A DNA stretch of 64,000 bases, taken from the NCBI GenBank assembly GCA_963839995.1, contig CAWIXH010000016.1, positions 1-64,000 of the forward strand, read 5' to 3'. Source of the stretch: CAWIUB01 sp963839995. GTDB taxonomy: Bacteria; Actinomycetota; Actinomycetes; Mycobacteriales; Jatrophihabitantaceae. Below are positions 52,921-61,837 of this stretch, piece by piece. How positions within the stretch are numbered: the stretch's first letter is position 1; each line of letters opens with the position of its first letter. The notes under the pieces were generated by a model. That model did no database searches, was not told the origin of the DNA, and worked only from the letters and a program-made list of their open reading frames with translations. A program made the translations under genes and the position numbers.

Positions 52921-54174
52921 TCATGCGAACACCTCTCGGACCCGCTCCACGCCGCGCACGAGCGCGTCAACCTCCTCCATTGTTGTGTACACACCGAACG
53001 ACGCCCTGGTGGTCGCAGGAATTCCGTAGCGCAGGCAGACCGGCCGTGCGCAGTGATGGCCGGCGCGCACCGCAATGCCCTGCTCGTCGAGCAGCTGGGC
53101 CACGTCGTGCGGGTGTATGCCAGGCAGGGTGAAGGAGATCGTTGCGCCCCGGTCGACCGTTCCGGCCGGCCCGATGATGCGCAGGCCTTCGATGGTCGAC
53201 AGGCCGTCCAGTGCGTACGCGGTCAACTGCTTCTCGTGCTCGCGAATTTCGGCCATGCCGAGCGTGGTGACGTAGTCGATCGCCGCGCCGAGGCCGACCG
53301 CCTGGGCGATCATCGGTGTGCCCGCCTCGAACCGGTGTGGCGGCGCGGCGTAGGTCGTGGCCTGCATGGTGACCGTCTCGATCATCTCGCCGCCGCCGAG
53401 GAAGGGCGGCAGCTCGGCCAGCAGCTCGAACCGACCCCACAGCACCCCGACCCCGGTGGGCCCGTACAGCTTGTGGCCAGTAAACGCCACGAAGTCGGCG
53501 CCGAGTTCCTGCACGTCGAGCGGCAGGTGCGGCGCAGCCTGTGCCGCGTCGACGATCGACAGCGCGCCGACGGCCTCGGCCCGCGCCACGATGCGCTGCA
53601 CCGGGTTGATGGTGCCGAGTGCGTTGGACTGGTAGACGAACGAGACGACCTTGGTGCGCTCGGTGATCACCTCGTCGATGGATTCGGCCACCAGGCGGCC
53701 CTCGTCGGTCAGCGGCAGCCAGCGGAACGTCGCGCCGGTGCGCTGCGCCAGCAGCTGCCACGGGACGAGATTGCTGTGGTGCTCCATTTCGGTGACGACG
53801 ATCTCGTCACCGGGACCGAGTCTGAATCGCTCGGCCCCGGGAAAGGTCGTGGCGTTCGAGAACGCATACGCCAGGGTGTTCAGCGCCTCGGTGATGTTCT
53901 TGGTGAAGATCACTTCGTCGCGGCTTGGTGCGTTGATAAAGGCTGCGACCCTGTCCCGCGCGCCCTCGAACGCGCCGGTGGCCTCCGAGCCCAGCGTGTG
54001 CACCGCCCGGGCCACATTCGAGTAATGCCGGGCGTAGAACTCGCTGACGGTGTCGAGCACGATCTGCGGTTTTTGCGAGCTGTTGGCGCTGTCGAGGTAC
54101 ACCAGGGGCACTGCGTGCACCTCGCGAGACAGGATCGGGAAGTCCTTGCGGACTGCCTCGACATCCAGGCCCAT
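52921..54174 (-). CDS. sufS: Cysteine desulfurase SufS
   Basis: 417 residues. PLP-binding Lys in FTGHKLYGPTG, VTEMEHHSNLVPW with the stacking His, and the active-site Cys in RAGHHCARPVCLRYG, the group II (SufS) signature. It removes sulphur from cysteine to form a persulphide for SufU. It follows sufC by 2 bp. Confidence 0.96.
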   Translation of the reverse strand: MGLDVEAVRKDFPILSREVHAVPLVYLDSANSSQKPQIVLDTVSEFYARHYSNVARAVHTLGSEATGAFEGARDRVAAFINAPSRDEVIFTKNITEALNTLAYAFSNATTFPGAERFRLGPGDEIVVTEMEHHSNLVPWQLLAQRTGATFRWLPLTDEGRLVAESIDEVITERTKVVSFVYQSNALGTINPVQRIVARAEAVGALSIVDAAQAAPHLPLDVQELGADFVAFTGHKLYGPTGVGVLWGRFELLAELPPFLGGGEMIETVTMQATTYAAPPHRFEAGTPMIAQAVGLGAAIDYVTTLGMAEIREHEKQLTAYALDGLSTIEGLRIIGPAGTVDRGATISFTLPGIHPHDVAQLLDEQGIAVRAGHHCARPVCLRYGIPATTRASFGVYTTMEEVDALVRGVERVREVFA

Positions 54175-54176
54175 GG

Positions 54177-54962
54177 CTACGCCGACGCCGTCTCGTTGAC
54201 GCCGAAGCGGGCGTAGCCCTCTTCCTCGAGCCGCTCGGCGAGCTCGGCGCCACCGGACTCGACGATGCGACCGTCGAAGAACACGTGGACGAAGTCTGGC
54301 TTGATGTAGCGCAGGATGCGGGTGTAGTGGGTGATCAGCAACGTGCCGACGCCCGTGTCTCGAATCCGATTGACGCCCTCGCTCACGACACGCAGCGCGT
54401 CGACGTCCAGGCCCGAGTCGGTCTCGTCCAGGATCGCGATCTTCGGCTGAAGCAGGGTCAGCTGCAGGATCTCCTGGCGCTTCTTCTCCCCGCCGGAGAA
54501 ACCCTCGTTGACGCTCCGGTTGGCGAACGCCTTGTCGATGTCCAGAGCGCCCATCGCCTCATTGACCTCACGCACCCAGGTGCGCAGCTTTGGCGCCTCG
54601 CCCCGGATGGCGGTGGCCGCCGTGCGCAAGAAGTTCGACACCGAGACGCCCGGCACCTCGACCGGATACTGCATGGCGAGGAAGAGCCCGGCGCGGGCGC
54701 GCTCGTCCACCTTCATCGCGAGCACGTCCTGGCCGTCGAGCAGCACCTGCCCCTGCGTCACCACGTACTTCGGGTGGCCGGCGATCGAGTACGCGAGCGT
54801 CGACTTGCCGGACCCGTTCGGACCCATCAGCGCGTGTGTCTGGCCGGAGGTCACGGTGAGATCGACGCCCTCGAGGATTGGAGTGTCCTCGGCCGAGCCG
54901 TCGTCCGCCCGGCCGGTGGCCTTGGCGGACACGTGCAGGTCCCGGATCTCCAACGTGGTCAT
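54177..54962 (-). CDS. sufC: Fe-S assembly ATPase SufC
   Basis: 261 residues. ABC ATPase fold with Walker A GPNGSGKST, Q-loop AMQYPVEVPGVS, signature FSGGEKKR, Walker B IAILDETDSGLD, switch His in LITHYTRIL, all typical of SufC. It forms the SufBC2D scaffold complex in the cytoplasm. A 15-residue acidic insertion after the first strand is unusual but minor. ATG overlaps the sufD stop (ATGA). Confidence 0.96.
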   Translation of the reverse strand: MTTLEIRDLHVSAKATGRADDGSAEDTPILEGVDLTVTSGQTHALMGPNGSGKSTLAYSIAGHPKYVVTQGQVLLDGQDVLAMKVDERARAGLFLAMQYPVEVPGVSVSNFLRTAATAIRGEAPKLRTWVREVNEAMGALDIDKAFANRSVNEGFSGGEKKRQEILQLTLLQPKIAILDETDSGLDVDALRVVSEGVNRIRDTGVGTLLITHYTRILRYIKPDFVHVFFDGRIVESGGAELAERLEEEGYARFGVNETASA

Positions 54963-56125
54963 GCTCGGTTCTCCAACTCGGGGTCTCGGGTGAAGCCCAG
55001 CCGGGCCTCGATGGATGCCATTAGCCGGTGCTGCAGCTCGGGCACGCCGATGCGGTTGATGACGTCGGCGAAGAACCCGCGCACGACGAGGCGTCTGGCT
55101 TCGTCCTCGGGGATCCCTCGTGACTGCAGGTAGAACAGCTGCAGGTCGTCGAAGCGTCCGGTCGCGCTGGCGTGACCCGCGCCGATGATCTCGCCTGTCT
55201 CGATCTCGAGATTCGGCACCGAGTCCGCCCGCGCGCCGTCGGACAGCAGCAGGTTGCGGTTCATCTCGTAGGTGTTGGTGCCGGTCGCCTGGGGCCGAAT
55301 GCGGACGTCACCGATCCAAACCGTGCGAGCTCCGTCGCCCCGCAGCGCATTCTTGTACAGCGCGTTGGAGGTGCAGTCCCGTTGCCCGTGATCGACGTAC
55401 AGACGGATCTCCTGGTGTTGGCCCGGCCCGGCGAAGGACAGCCCGATCAGCTCGGCGCGACCACCCGGCCCTGCGAAGCGCACCGTCGGAGAGAGCCGAA
55501 CCAGCTTTCCGCCCAGGTTGACCGTCGCGTGGCGGAGGGTCGCGTCCCGGCCGATCCTCGCGGCGTGGGCCGCCACATGGATGGCGTCGGCGTCCCAGGT
55601 CTGCACGCCTACCAGATTCAACTCGGCTCCGTCGGCGACGACGATCTCGACGTTCTCGGCCACGGTCGCCGACCCGGTGTAGTCGACGACGACCGTGGCG
55701 CGGGCGCCCGGCTCGGCTTCGATAACCATGTGCTCGTAGGTCCAGCCCGGTTCGACGGTGCCGTGGACGAACACGGGTGCGTCAAGGGTCGCCCCGGACG
55801 GGATCCGCACCACGAGGGCCTGCGACGCGCCGGCAAAGGCGAGGGCGCTGATCCGGTCGGCCGGTCGCAGCACGCGGCCGACCCGGGCGTCCGTCTTCGG
55901 CACGATCTCCCAGCGCACGCCGTCCGACGGTTCAACCCGGCCCGTGACGCGCGTGGTCGGCTCGAACGGCTCGAGCAGTGCCCGCAGATGCCGCAGCGGG
56001 GTGAACCGCCACTCCTCCTCCCGGCCACGTGGGACGGGGAAGTCGTCAGGGTCGGTCGAGGCGAAACGGTCCCGCGGTGTTCCCGTTGGCATACGACCGT
56101 GGTCGCGTGCCAGCGTGGCGGTCAC
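54959..56125 (-). CDS. sufD: Fe-S assembly protein SufD
   Basis: 388 residues from GTG 56125 overlapping the sufB stop (TAGTG). EEWRFTPLRHLRALL at the start, a right-handed beta-helix core, and the C-terminal GHASATGRFDDLQLFYLQSRGIPEDEARRLVVRGFF (in part) mark SufD. It pairs with SufB and SufC in the scaffold. Confidence 0.94.
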   Translation of the reverse strand: MTATLARDHGRMPTGTPRDRFASTDPDDFPVPRGREEEWRFTPLRHLRALLEPFEPTTRVTGRVEPSDGVRWEIVPKTDARVGRVLRPADRISALAFAGASQALVVRIPSGATLDAPVFVHGTVEPGWTYEHMVIEAEPGARATVVVDYTGSATVAENVEIVVADGAELNLVGVQTWDADAIHVAAHAARIGRDATLRHATVNLGGKLVRLSPTVRFAGPGGRAELIGLSFAGPGQHQEIRLYVDHGQRDCTSNALYKNALRGDGARTVWIGDVRIRPQATGTNTYEMNRNLLLSDGARADSVPNLEIETGEIIGAGHASATGRFDDLQLFYLQSRGIPEDEARRLVVRGFFADVINRIGVPELQHRLMASIEARLGFTRDPELENRA

Positions 56126-58632
56126 TAACCCACTGCTCCTTCCATCTGCAGTTCGATCAGCCGGTTGAGCTCAAGTGCGTACTCCATCGGCAATTCGCGG
56201 GCGATGGGCTCGACGAAGCCGCGGACCACCATGGCCATCGCCTCATCCTCGGACAACCCGCGACTCATCAGATAGAACAGCTGATCCTCGCTGATCTTGG
56301 ACACGGTCGCCTCATGACCCATCGACACGTCGTCCTCGCGGACGTCGACGTAGGGGTAGGTGTCGGACCGGCTGATCTGGTCGACGAGCAGCGCGTCGCA
56401 CTTGACGGTGGAGGCGCTGTGATGGGCGCCCTTGTGCACCTCGACGAGGCCACGGTACGACGTGCGGCCGCCGCCACGCGCCACCGACTTGGAGATGATC
56501 GTGGAGGACGTATGCGGCGCCAGGTGCAGCATCTTCGCGCCGGCGTCCTGGTGCTGGCCCTCGCCCGCGAAGGCGACCGAGAGCACCTCGCCCTTGGCGT
56601 GCTCGCCCATCAGCCAGACGGCCGGGTACTTCATGGTGACCTTGGAGCCGATGTTGCCGTCGACCCACTCCATCGTCGCGCCGGCGTCGGCCTTGGCGCG
56701 CTTGGTGACCAGGTTGTAGACGTTGTTCGACCAGTTCTGGATCGTCGTGTAACGGCACCGGGCGTTGGGCTTGACGATGATCTCGACCACAGCCGAATGC
56801 AGCGAGTCCGAGCTGTAAACGGGCGCGGTGCAGTTGTGCACGGCGAACCCGAACGCGAGGTAGCTGTCCGGATCCTCGACATCGAGGTTGTAGACCGGCT
56901 CGTGTGCCTCGCGGACAGCCCGCTTCTTGATCGGGACCGCGAAGTAGTAGCCGCAGTCGCGCGCCTGCTTCGGCCCGGTGCCGCCCTCAGTCCACTGCAC
57001 CTGGTACAGATCCCGGCGCACCACGTCGCGGCCCATGATCACACCCGGTCCGCCGGCCCGCCGCAGCTCGACGGTGGCGTAGTGGCCGAGCCGCGCGAGG
57101 ACGGACTGCAGCTGGAAAGCCCAGACGCGCGAAATGGTGTGGATGCGCGTCCAGGTGCCTCCGCCGCGCTCGATCCGATTGCCGTCGCCGTTGACGTAGG
57201 AACGCACCAGCTCGCGGAGGAAGGTCTCGTCCTGTGCAATGAGGTCGGCAGACAGCTTCTTGGTCGCGGAGCCGGTGCCGATGTGCTGCATCATCGCGTG
57301 GTAGGCCGGCTTGCTGTAGACCAGCAGGCGCGCCTCGTGCTTGGCCTCGTCATAGCGGACCGAGCCCTCGGCGTCGTAGAGCTGCTTGCAGGCGCGCCGG
57401 ACCTCGTCGACATAGTCGTGCTCGTCGATGTGGAATGAGAACACGAGAGACTCGGAGCCATTCGTCAGGGCGGCATGGCCCTCGGCTAGGTAGTAGCCGG
57501 CCAGCGTGGCGAACTCGAGCGGCAGAACGATCTTCGCCGAGGCGGGTCGCGGCTTCGGGTAGACGAGGAAGTCGCCTTCCGCGACATCCTTCGCCGCGAC
57601 AAATCGCGGTTCGGTGGAGCGCAGCTTCACGCTGTCCACCTCGGGCTTCCAGCCGTTGCGCGACGCGCGCGACACCAACACCTCGTTCCGCGGCACGACG
57701 AGCAGCGGATGCTCAGCGGTCACCGAGAATGCATTGGCGGGCGACGTCGGAGTGAAGCGGTAGAGGTCACCGTTGAGGTCTCGCATCTGCACGGCCGTCA
57801 CTCGATGGGTTTGGCCGTCATGGCCGAACACCCGGTCGCCGACCCGAACCGACTCGATGGGCCGCAGGTCGCCGTCGGCCATGGTGATGAGCTCGCCTGC
57901 GGGCAGGCAGCCCTCGACATAGTGCACGTATGCGCCCTCGTCGACGATGATCAGCGTCCGCTCGAACTGCCCCATGTTCTCGGTGTTGATGCGGAAGTAC
58001 GCCTGCAGCGGGATGTCGACGTGCACGCCCGGGGGCACATAGATGAACGAGCCGCCCGACCAGACAGCGGTGTTCAGCGAAGCGAACTTGTTGTCGCCGG
58101 ACGGAATCACAGACCCGAAGTACTCCTGGAACAGCTCCGGCTGCTCGCGCAGGCCGGTATCGGTGTCCAGGAAGACAACGCCCTGCTCCTCCAGATCTGT
58201 CCGAATTTTGTGATATACGACTTCTGACTCATACTGGGCCGCGACGCCCGCTACGAGACGTTGCTTCTCAGCCTCTGGTATGCCCAGCTTGTCGTAGGTG
58301 TTCTTGATGTCGGCTGGCAGGTCGTCCCAGGTCTCGGCCTGCTTCTCGGTGGACCGGACGAAGTACTTGATGTTCTCGAAGTCGATGCCCGACAGATCCG
58401 ATCCCCAGGTGGGCATGGGCTTCTTGCGGAAGATCTCCAGCGCCTTGAGCCGGCGCTGCAGCATCCAATCGGGCTCGCTCTTCTTGGCCGAGATGTCGCG
58501 GACGACGTCCTCATTCAGGCCCCGGCGCGCGTCGGTACCGGCCACGTCGGAGTCGGCCCAGCCGAAGCCGTAGCGGCCGAGCGCGTCGATCTGCTCGTCC
58601 TGCGCGGCAAGTCGTTCTGCGGTGGTCGTCAC
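56125..58632 (-). CDS. sufB: Fe-S assembly scaffold SufB precursor containing an intein
   Basis: 835-codon precursor from GTG 58632, which overlaps the regulator stop (TAGTG). Residues 1-241 and 601-835 are SufB: TWGSDLSGIDF, FIYVPPGVHVDIPLQAYFRIN, then after the intein CTAPVYSSDSLHSAVVE, GSKVTMKYPAVWL, MGHEATVSKISEDQLFYLMSRGL. Joined they give a normal 476-residue SufB. The intein (residues 242-600) sits at the conserved YVEG/CTAP junction used by the mycobacterial SufB intein. SufB is the cluster-building scaffold, so splicing is required for the suf pathway unless another system exists. Confidence 0.96.
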   Translation of the reverse strand: MTTTAERLAAQDEQIDALGRYGFGWADSDVAGTDARRGLNEDVVRDISAKKSEPDWMLQRRLKALEIFRKKPMPTWGSDLSGIDFENIKYFVRSTEKQAETWDDLPADIKNTYDKLGIPEAEKQRLVAGVAAQYESEVVYHKIRTDLEEQGVVFLDTDTGLREQPELFQEYFGSVIPSGDNKFASLNTAVWSGGSFIYVPPGVHVDIPLQAYFRINTENMGQFERTLIIVDEGAYVHYVEGCLPAGELITMADGDLRPIESVRVGDRVFGHDGQTHRVTAVQMRDLNGDLYRFTPTSPANAFSVTAEHPLLVVPRNEVLVSRASRNGWKPEVDSVKLRSTEPRFVAAKDVAEGDFLVYPKPRPASAKIVLPLEFATLAGYYLAEGHAALTNGSESLVFSFHIDEHDYVDEVRRACKQLYDAEGSVRYDEAKHEARLLVYSKPAYHAMMQHIGTGSATKKLSADLIAQDETFLRELVRSYVNGDGNRIERGGGTWTRIHTISRVWAFQLQSVLARLGHYATVELRRAGGPGVIMGRDVVRRDLYQVQWTEGGTGPKQARDCGYYFAVPIKKRAVREAHEPVYNLDVEDPDSYLAFGFAVHNCTAPVYSSDSLHSAVVEIIVKPNARCRYTTIQNWSNNVYNLVTKRAKADAGATMEWVDGNIGSKVTMKYPAVWLMGEHAKGEVLSVAFAGEGQHQDAGAKMLHLAPHTSSTIISKSVARGGGRTSYRGLVEVHKGAHHSASTVKCDALLVDQISRSDTYPYVDVREDDVSMGHEATVSKISEDQLFYLMSRGLSEDEAMAMVVRGFVEPIARELPMEYALELNRLIELQMEGAVG
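56833..57909 (-). other. SufB intein (Hint domain with LAGLIDADG-type endonuclease)
   Basis: 359 residues, from Cys1 (CLPAGEL) to the terminal Asn of FAVHN, followed by Cys+1 of the C-extein. Splicing blocks are complete: A (CLPAGELITMADGD), B with TAEH at intein residues 64-67, F (VYNLDVEDPDSYLA, 339-352) and G with penultimate His. Endonuclease motifs are LAGYYLAEG (136-144) and LVRSYVNGDG (234-243), each with an acidic residue at the metal position, so homing activity may be retained. Length and site match the M. tuberculosis SufB intein as I recall it. Confidence 0.93.
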
Positions 58633-59336
58633 TATGCGGTCCTCCCGGATCGGGACGGTACGGTCGGTGGAACGGGGACATACGTGGTGCAGACGCCGTC
58701 GCCGTGGGCGATCGTGGCTAGGCGCTGGACGTAGGTGCCGAGAACTCGTTCGAAGGCCCGGGTCTCGGCCTCGCACAGCTGCGGGAACTCCGCAGCGACG
58801 TGCGCTACCGGGCAGTGGTGCTGGCAGATCTGCACGCCTGCCGCGCCGGGCAGGGCCGCACTCTCGGTGGTGGCGGCGTACCCCTGGCTCGACAGCGCGG
58901 TCGCCAATGCCTGCGTACGCTGCGCCAAACCACTCCGGGCCCGGACAGTCGGGACGAGCGCCTGCTCCAGCGTGGCTGCCCGGTGTTCCGCGAAGGCCGT
59001 CACCGCGGGCTCGCCCCCGGTGTCGCGCAGGTAGCGCAGCGCCGTGCTGGCCAGGTCGTCGTACGCGTGCGGGAACTGGGCCCGGCCGGCGTCGGTGAGC
59101 GCGTATGCCCGGGCAGGACGACCGCGGCCCGGGTGCACCGGGCGCCGGGCGGTGCGCTCGATCAGGATGCCGTCGGCCACCAGTGCGTCCAGGTGGCGGC
59201 GCACGGCGGCGGCCGACAGGCCGAGGCGACTGGCGAGCGCCGCCGCGGTCTGCGGACCGCGTTCCAGCACGAGCCGGGCCACGGCGTCGCGGGTGCGACC
59301 GTCCGCGTGCTCGGCGGGCGACGACTGGATTTTCAC
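58632..59336 (-). CDS. sufR: SufR-type Fe-S-sensing transcriptional repressor
   Basis: 234 residues from GTG 59336. Winged HTH near the N-terminus (TAAALASRLGLSAAAVRRHLDALVADG) with DPGRGRPARAY-like wing, helical middle, and C-terminal cysteines in ICQHHCPVAHVAAEFPQLCEAE plus a later VCTTY, the SufR cluster-binding pattern. It heads and probably autoregulates the suf operon, as Rv1460 does. A longer frame to 59492 has no HTH-family character. Confidence 0.92.
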   Translation of the reverse strand: MKIQSSPAEHADGRTRDAVARLVLERGPQTAAALASRLGLSAAAVRRHLDALVADGILIERTARRPVHPGRGRPARAYALTDAGRAQFPHAYDDLASTALRYLRDTGGEPAVTAFAEHRAATLEQALVPTVRARSGLAQRTQALATALSSQGYAATTESAALPGAAGVQICQHHCPVAHVAAEFPQLCEAETRAFERVLGTYVQRLATIAHGDGVCTTYVPVPPTVPSRSGRTA

Positions 59337-59342
59337 AACACC

Positions 59343-59348
59343 AGTATG
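59343..59348 (-). promoter_or_regulatory. Possible -10 element of a leaderless sufR transcript
   Basis: On the minus strand CATACT ends six bases before GTG 59336, the spacing of a -10 hexamer to a leaderless start. No ribosome site precedes the GTG. No good -35 is visible, so the call is tentative. Confidence 0.35.
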
Positions 59349-59443
59349 ACGTATTTCGCGGCATCGTGGTGAGGCCCCCGGGCGTGTCGCGTCGATCCGC
59401 CGCGGCGGCGAGCCCGGACGTGCTGGCCGGGTAGGTTGCGAGC

Positions 59444-60115
59444 GTGCTGTACCGGGCGCTCGAGCTGACCGTGGCGCCGGCGTTACGCGCAATCTACCGG
59501 CCGCGGGTGACCGGCCTCGAGAATTTGCCCAGGACGGGCGCGGTGATCATCGCGGGCAACCATATCTCGTTCGCCGACGAGATATTCACCCCGCTGGCTG
59601 CGCGGCGACAGGTGTTCTACCTCGCGAAATCCGAGTACTTCACCTCCCCCGGGCTCAAGGGCCGGGCTATGGCGGCGTTCTTCGGCGGTATCGGGCAGGT
59701 ACCCGTAGACCGCAACGCGACACGTGCGGCGGCCGCGTCGATCGAGATCTGTGTCGAACTGCTGGCACAGGGCAGGGCGTTCGGCATCTATCCCGAGGGC
59801 ACTCGGTCCCCGGACGGGCGGCTGTACCGGTTCCGCACCGGTGTCGCCCGCATCGCGCTGCGGTCCGGTGCGCCGATCGTGCCCGTGGGCCTGGTCGGCA
59901 CCGACAGCGTGCAGCCTCCCGGCACCCGCAAGTGGCGGATCGCCCCGGTGGGCGTCAACTTCGGTGCACCGCTCGACTTCTCCGGCCGCGAATCGGACGA
60001 ACGCAGTTCGCGCTCGCTGCGTGAGGTCGCCGAGACGATCCGTGCGGCCGTGCAGGCGCTGTCCGGCCAGGAGTATGTCGACCGCTATGCGACCGATGCC
60101 AAAGCCGTGGTGTGA
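59444..60115 (+). CDS. 1-acyl-sn-glycerol-3-phosphate acyltransferase family protein (PlsC)
   Basis: 223 residues. The four acyltransferase blocks are seen: NHISFADEIF (HX4D variant: catalytic His and Asp), FGGIGQVPVDR, IYPEGTRSPDG, and IVPVGLVG. It transfers an acyl chain to lysophosphatidate or a related acceptor at the membrane. GTG start; divergent from sufR. Confidence 0.9.
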   Translation: MLYRALELTVAPALRAIYRPRVTGLENLPRTGAVIIAGNHISFADEIFTPLAARRQVFYLAKSEYFTSPGLKGRAMAAFFGGIGQVPVDRNATRAAAASIEICVELLAQGRAFGIYPEGTRSPDGRLYRFRTGVARIALRSGAPIVPVGLVGTDSVQPPGTRKWRIAPVGVNFGAPLDFSGRESDERSSRSLREVAETIRAAVQALSGQEYVDRYATDAKAVV

Positions 60116-60155
60116 GGTGCGCACGCGTGGCGCCGGTCGTTCTTAGACTTAGCCG

Positions 60156-61082
60156 GTGAGCGAAGCTGCCGTCATGGTCGACGGGCTGGTGAAGTCGTAC
60201 GCCGGACGGCGTGCGGTCGACCGGCTCTCGCTCACGATTCGGCGCGGCGAGGTGTTCGCGCTGCTCGGCCCGAACGGCGCCGGCAAGACGACGACGATCG
60301 AGACCTGCGAGGGATTCCGGCGACCGGACGGCGGATCCGTGCGGATTCTCGGTCTCGACCCTGTGCGGGACGCACGCCAGCTGCGTCCGCGGGTCGGCGT
60401 GATGCTGCAGGACGGGGTGGGCGGCTATACAGCGGCCCGGGCGATCGAGCTGCTCGAGCTATTCGCGTCCTATGCGGCGCATCCACACGATCCGGCGCAG
60501 TTGCTGGATCGGGTCGGCCTGTCCGACGTTGCACGCACGCAGATCAGGCGACTGTCCGGCGGGCAGCGCCAGCGCCTGTCCGTGGCCCTCGCCCTGGTCG
60601 GACGTCCAGAGCTGGTCTTCCTGGACGAGCCGACGACGGGGATGGATCCGCACGCCCGGCGGGGGACCTGGGAGCTGATTCGGCAGCTGCGTGCCGACGG
60701 CGTCAGCGTGGTGCTTACCACGCATTTCCTGGACGAGGCCGAGCAGCTCGCAGACGTGGTGGCAGTGGTCGACGTCGGCCGGCTGGTGGCCACCGGCACG
60801 CCAGCCGAACTGACCAGCGGGGGCGCCGAGGGGCAGATCCGCTTCCGCGCGCAGACCGGACTGCGCCTGACGTCTCTGCTCGACGCCCTGCCGGTCGGCA
60901 CGAAGGCCAGCGAAGAGAGCCCCGGCCGTTACCTGGTGTCCGGCGAGGTCACCCCGCAGCTGCTCGCCACGCTCACCGCGTGGTGCGCCGGCCAGGGCGT
61001 CCTCGCCCGGGAACTCGCCGTAGAGCGACGCAGCCTCGAGGACGTCTTCCTCGAGCTCACCGGGCGAGAGCTGCGCACGTGA
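60156..61082 (+). CDS. ABC-2 type transporter ATP-binding protein (DrrA-like)
   Basis: 308 residues. Walker A GPNGAGKTT, signature LSGGQRQR, Walker B LVFLDEPTTGMDP, switch His in LTTHFLDEAEQL; a C-terminal regulatory segment of about 80 residues is typical of DrrA-type subunits. Its stop overlaps the permease GTG by 4 bp. Corresponds to Rv1458c by context. Confidence 0.93.
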   Translation: MSEAAVMVDGLVKSYAGRRAVDRLSLTIRRGEVFALLGPNGAGKTTTIETCEGFRRPDGGSVRILGLDPVRDARQLRPRVGVMLQDGVGGYTAARAIELLELFASYAAHPHDPAQLLDRVGLSDVARTQIRRLSGGQRQRLSVALALVGRPELVFLDEPTTGMDPHARRGTWELIRQLRADGVSVVLTTHFLDEAEQLADVVAVVDVGRLVATGTPAELTSGGAEGQIRFRAQTGLRLTSLLDALPVGTKASEESPGRYLVSGEVTPQLLATLTAWCAGQGVLARELAVERRSLEDVFLELTGRELRT

Positions 61083-61837
61083 CAAGCTTCGCCCCGGCCC
61101 CCGCGGCAGCCACCACGAGCCAGATGCTCGCGGCGCAGACCCGCATGGAGCTGCGTCTGCTGCTGCGCAACGGCGAGCAGGTCGGCCTGACCCTCGTTAT
61201 CCCGCTGCTGCTCCTGGTGTTCTTCAACCTGCCGCTGCTGTACTCGATCGGGGGACGGCGCATCGACTTCGTCGTGCCCAGCATCCTGGCGCTGGCGGTC
61301 ATGAGCGCCGCGTTCACCGGGCTCGCGATCGGAACCGGTTTCGAACGCAAGTACGGGGTACTGAAACGACTCGGCGCCACCGCGTTGCCCCGGTCTGTGC
61401 TGCTGGCCGGAAAGACCCTCGCCGTGCTGGTCCTCGAGGTGCTCCAGGCGGTGCTGATCTGCGCGGCCGGCTTTGCGCTGGGCTGGCACCCGCATGGCGA
61501 TCCGCTCAGCGTGATCGTGCTGCTGGCGCTTGGCACGGTCGCGTTCGGGGGTCTGGGGCTGCTGGTGGCCGGGACGCTCCGCGCCGAGGTGACGCTGGCG
61601 GCGGCCAACCTGATCTGGCTGGTCCTGCTGTTCGCAGGCGGCATCGCGATTCCGCTGTCCAAGTACCCGCAGGGGGCCGTCGACGTGCTGCGTTATCTCC
61701 CGAGCGCGGCCCTGTCGGACGGTCTGCACGACGTCCTCCAGGACGGGCATACCCTGCCGCTACGGCCGGTGCTGACACTGCTGGTGTGGGCAGCGATCGC
61801 GCTGCCCGCCGCGGCCCGGTGGTTCCGGTGGGAGTGA
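61079..61837 (+). CDS. ABC-2 type transporter permease
   Basis: 252 residues from a GTG overlapping the ATPase stop. Six hydrophobic segments; KYGVLKRLGATALPRS after the second helix and LSKYPQGAVDVLRYLPSAAL before the last are typical ABC-2 motifs. Exporter of lipid or drug with the preceding ATPase; substrate unknown. Corresponds to Rv1457c by context. Confidence 0.92.
   Translation: MTSFAPAPAAATTSQMLAAQTRMELRLLLRNGEQVGLTLVIPLLLLVFFNLPLLYSIGGRRIDFVVPSILALAVMSAAFTGLAIGTGFERKYGVLKRLGATALPRSVLLAGKTLAVLVLEVLQAVLICAAGFALGWHPHGDPLSVIVLLALGTVAFGGLGLLVAGTLRAEVTLAAANLIWLVLLFAGGIAIPLSKYPQGAVDVLRYLPSAALSDGLHDVLQDGHTLPLRPVLTLLVWAAIALPAAARWFRWE

Noticed and set aside
56125..58632. SufB as a frameshifted or fused pseudogene because of its 835-codon length
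   Set aside because: The extra 359 codons are in frame, with complete splicing motifs, and removal restores a normal SufB.
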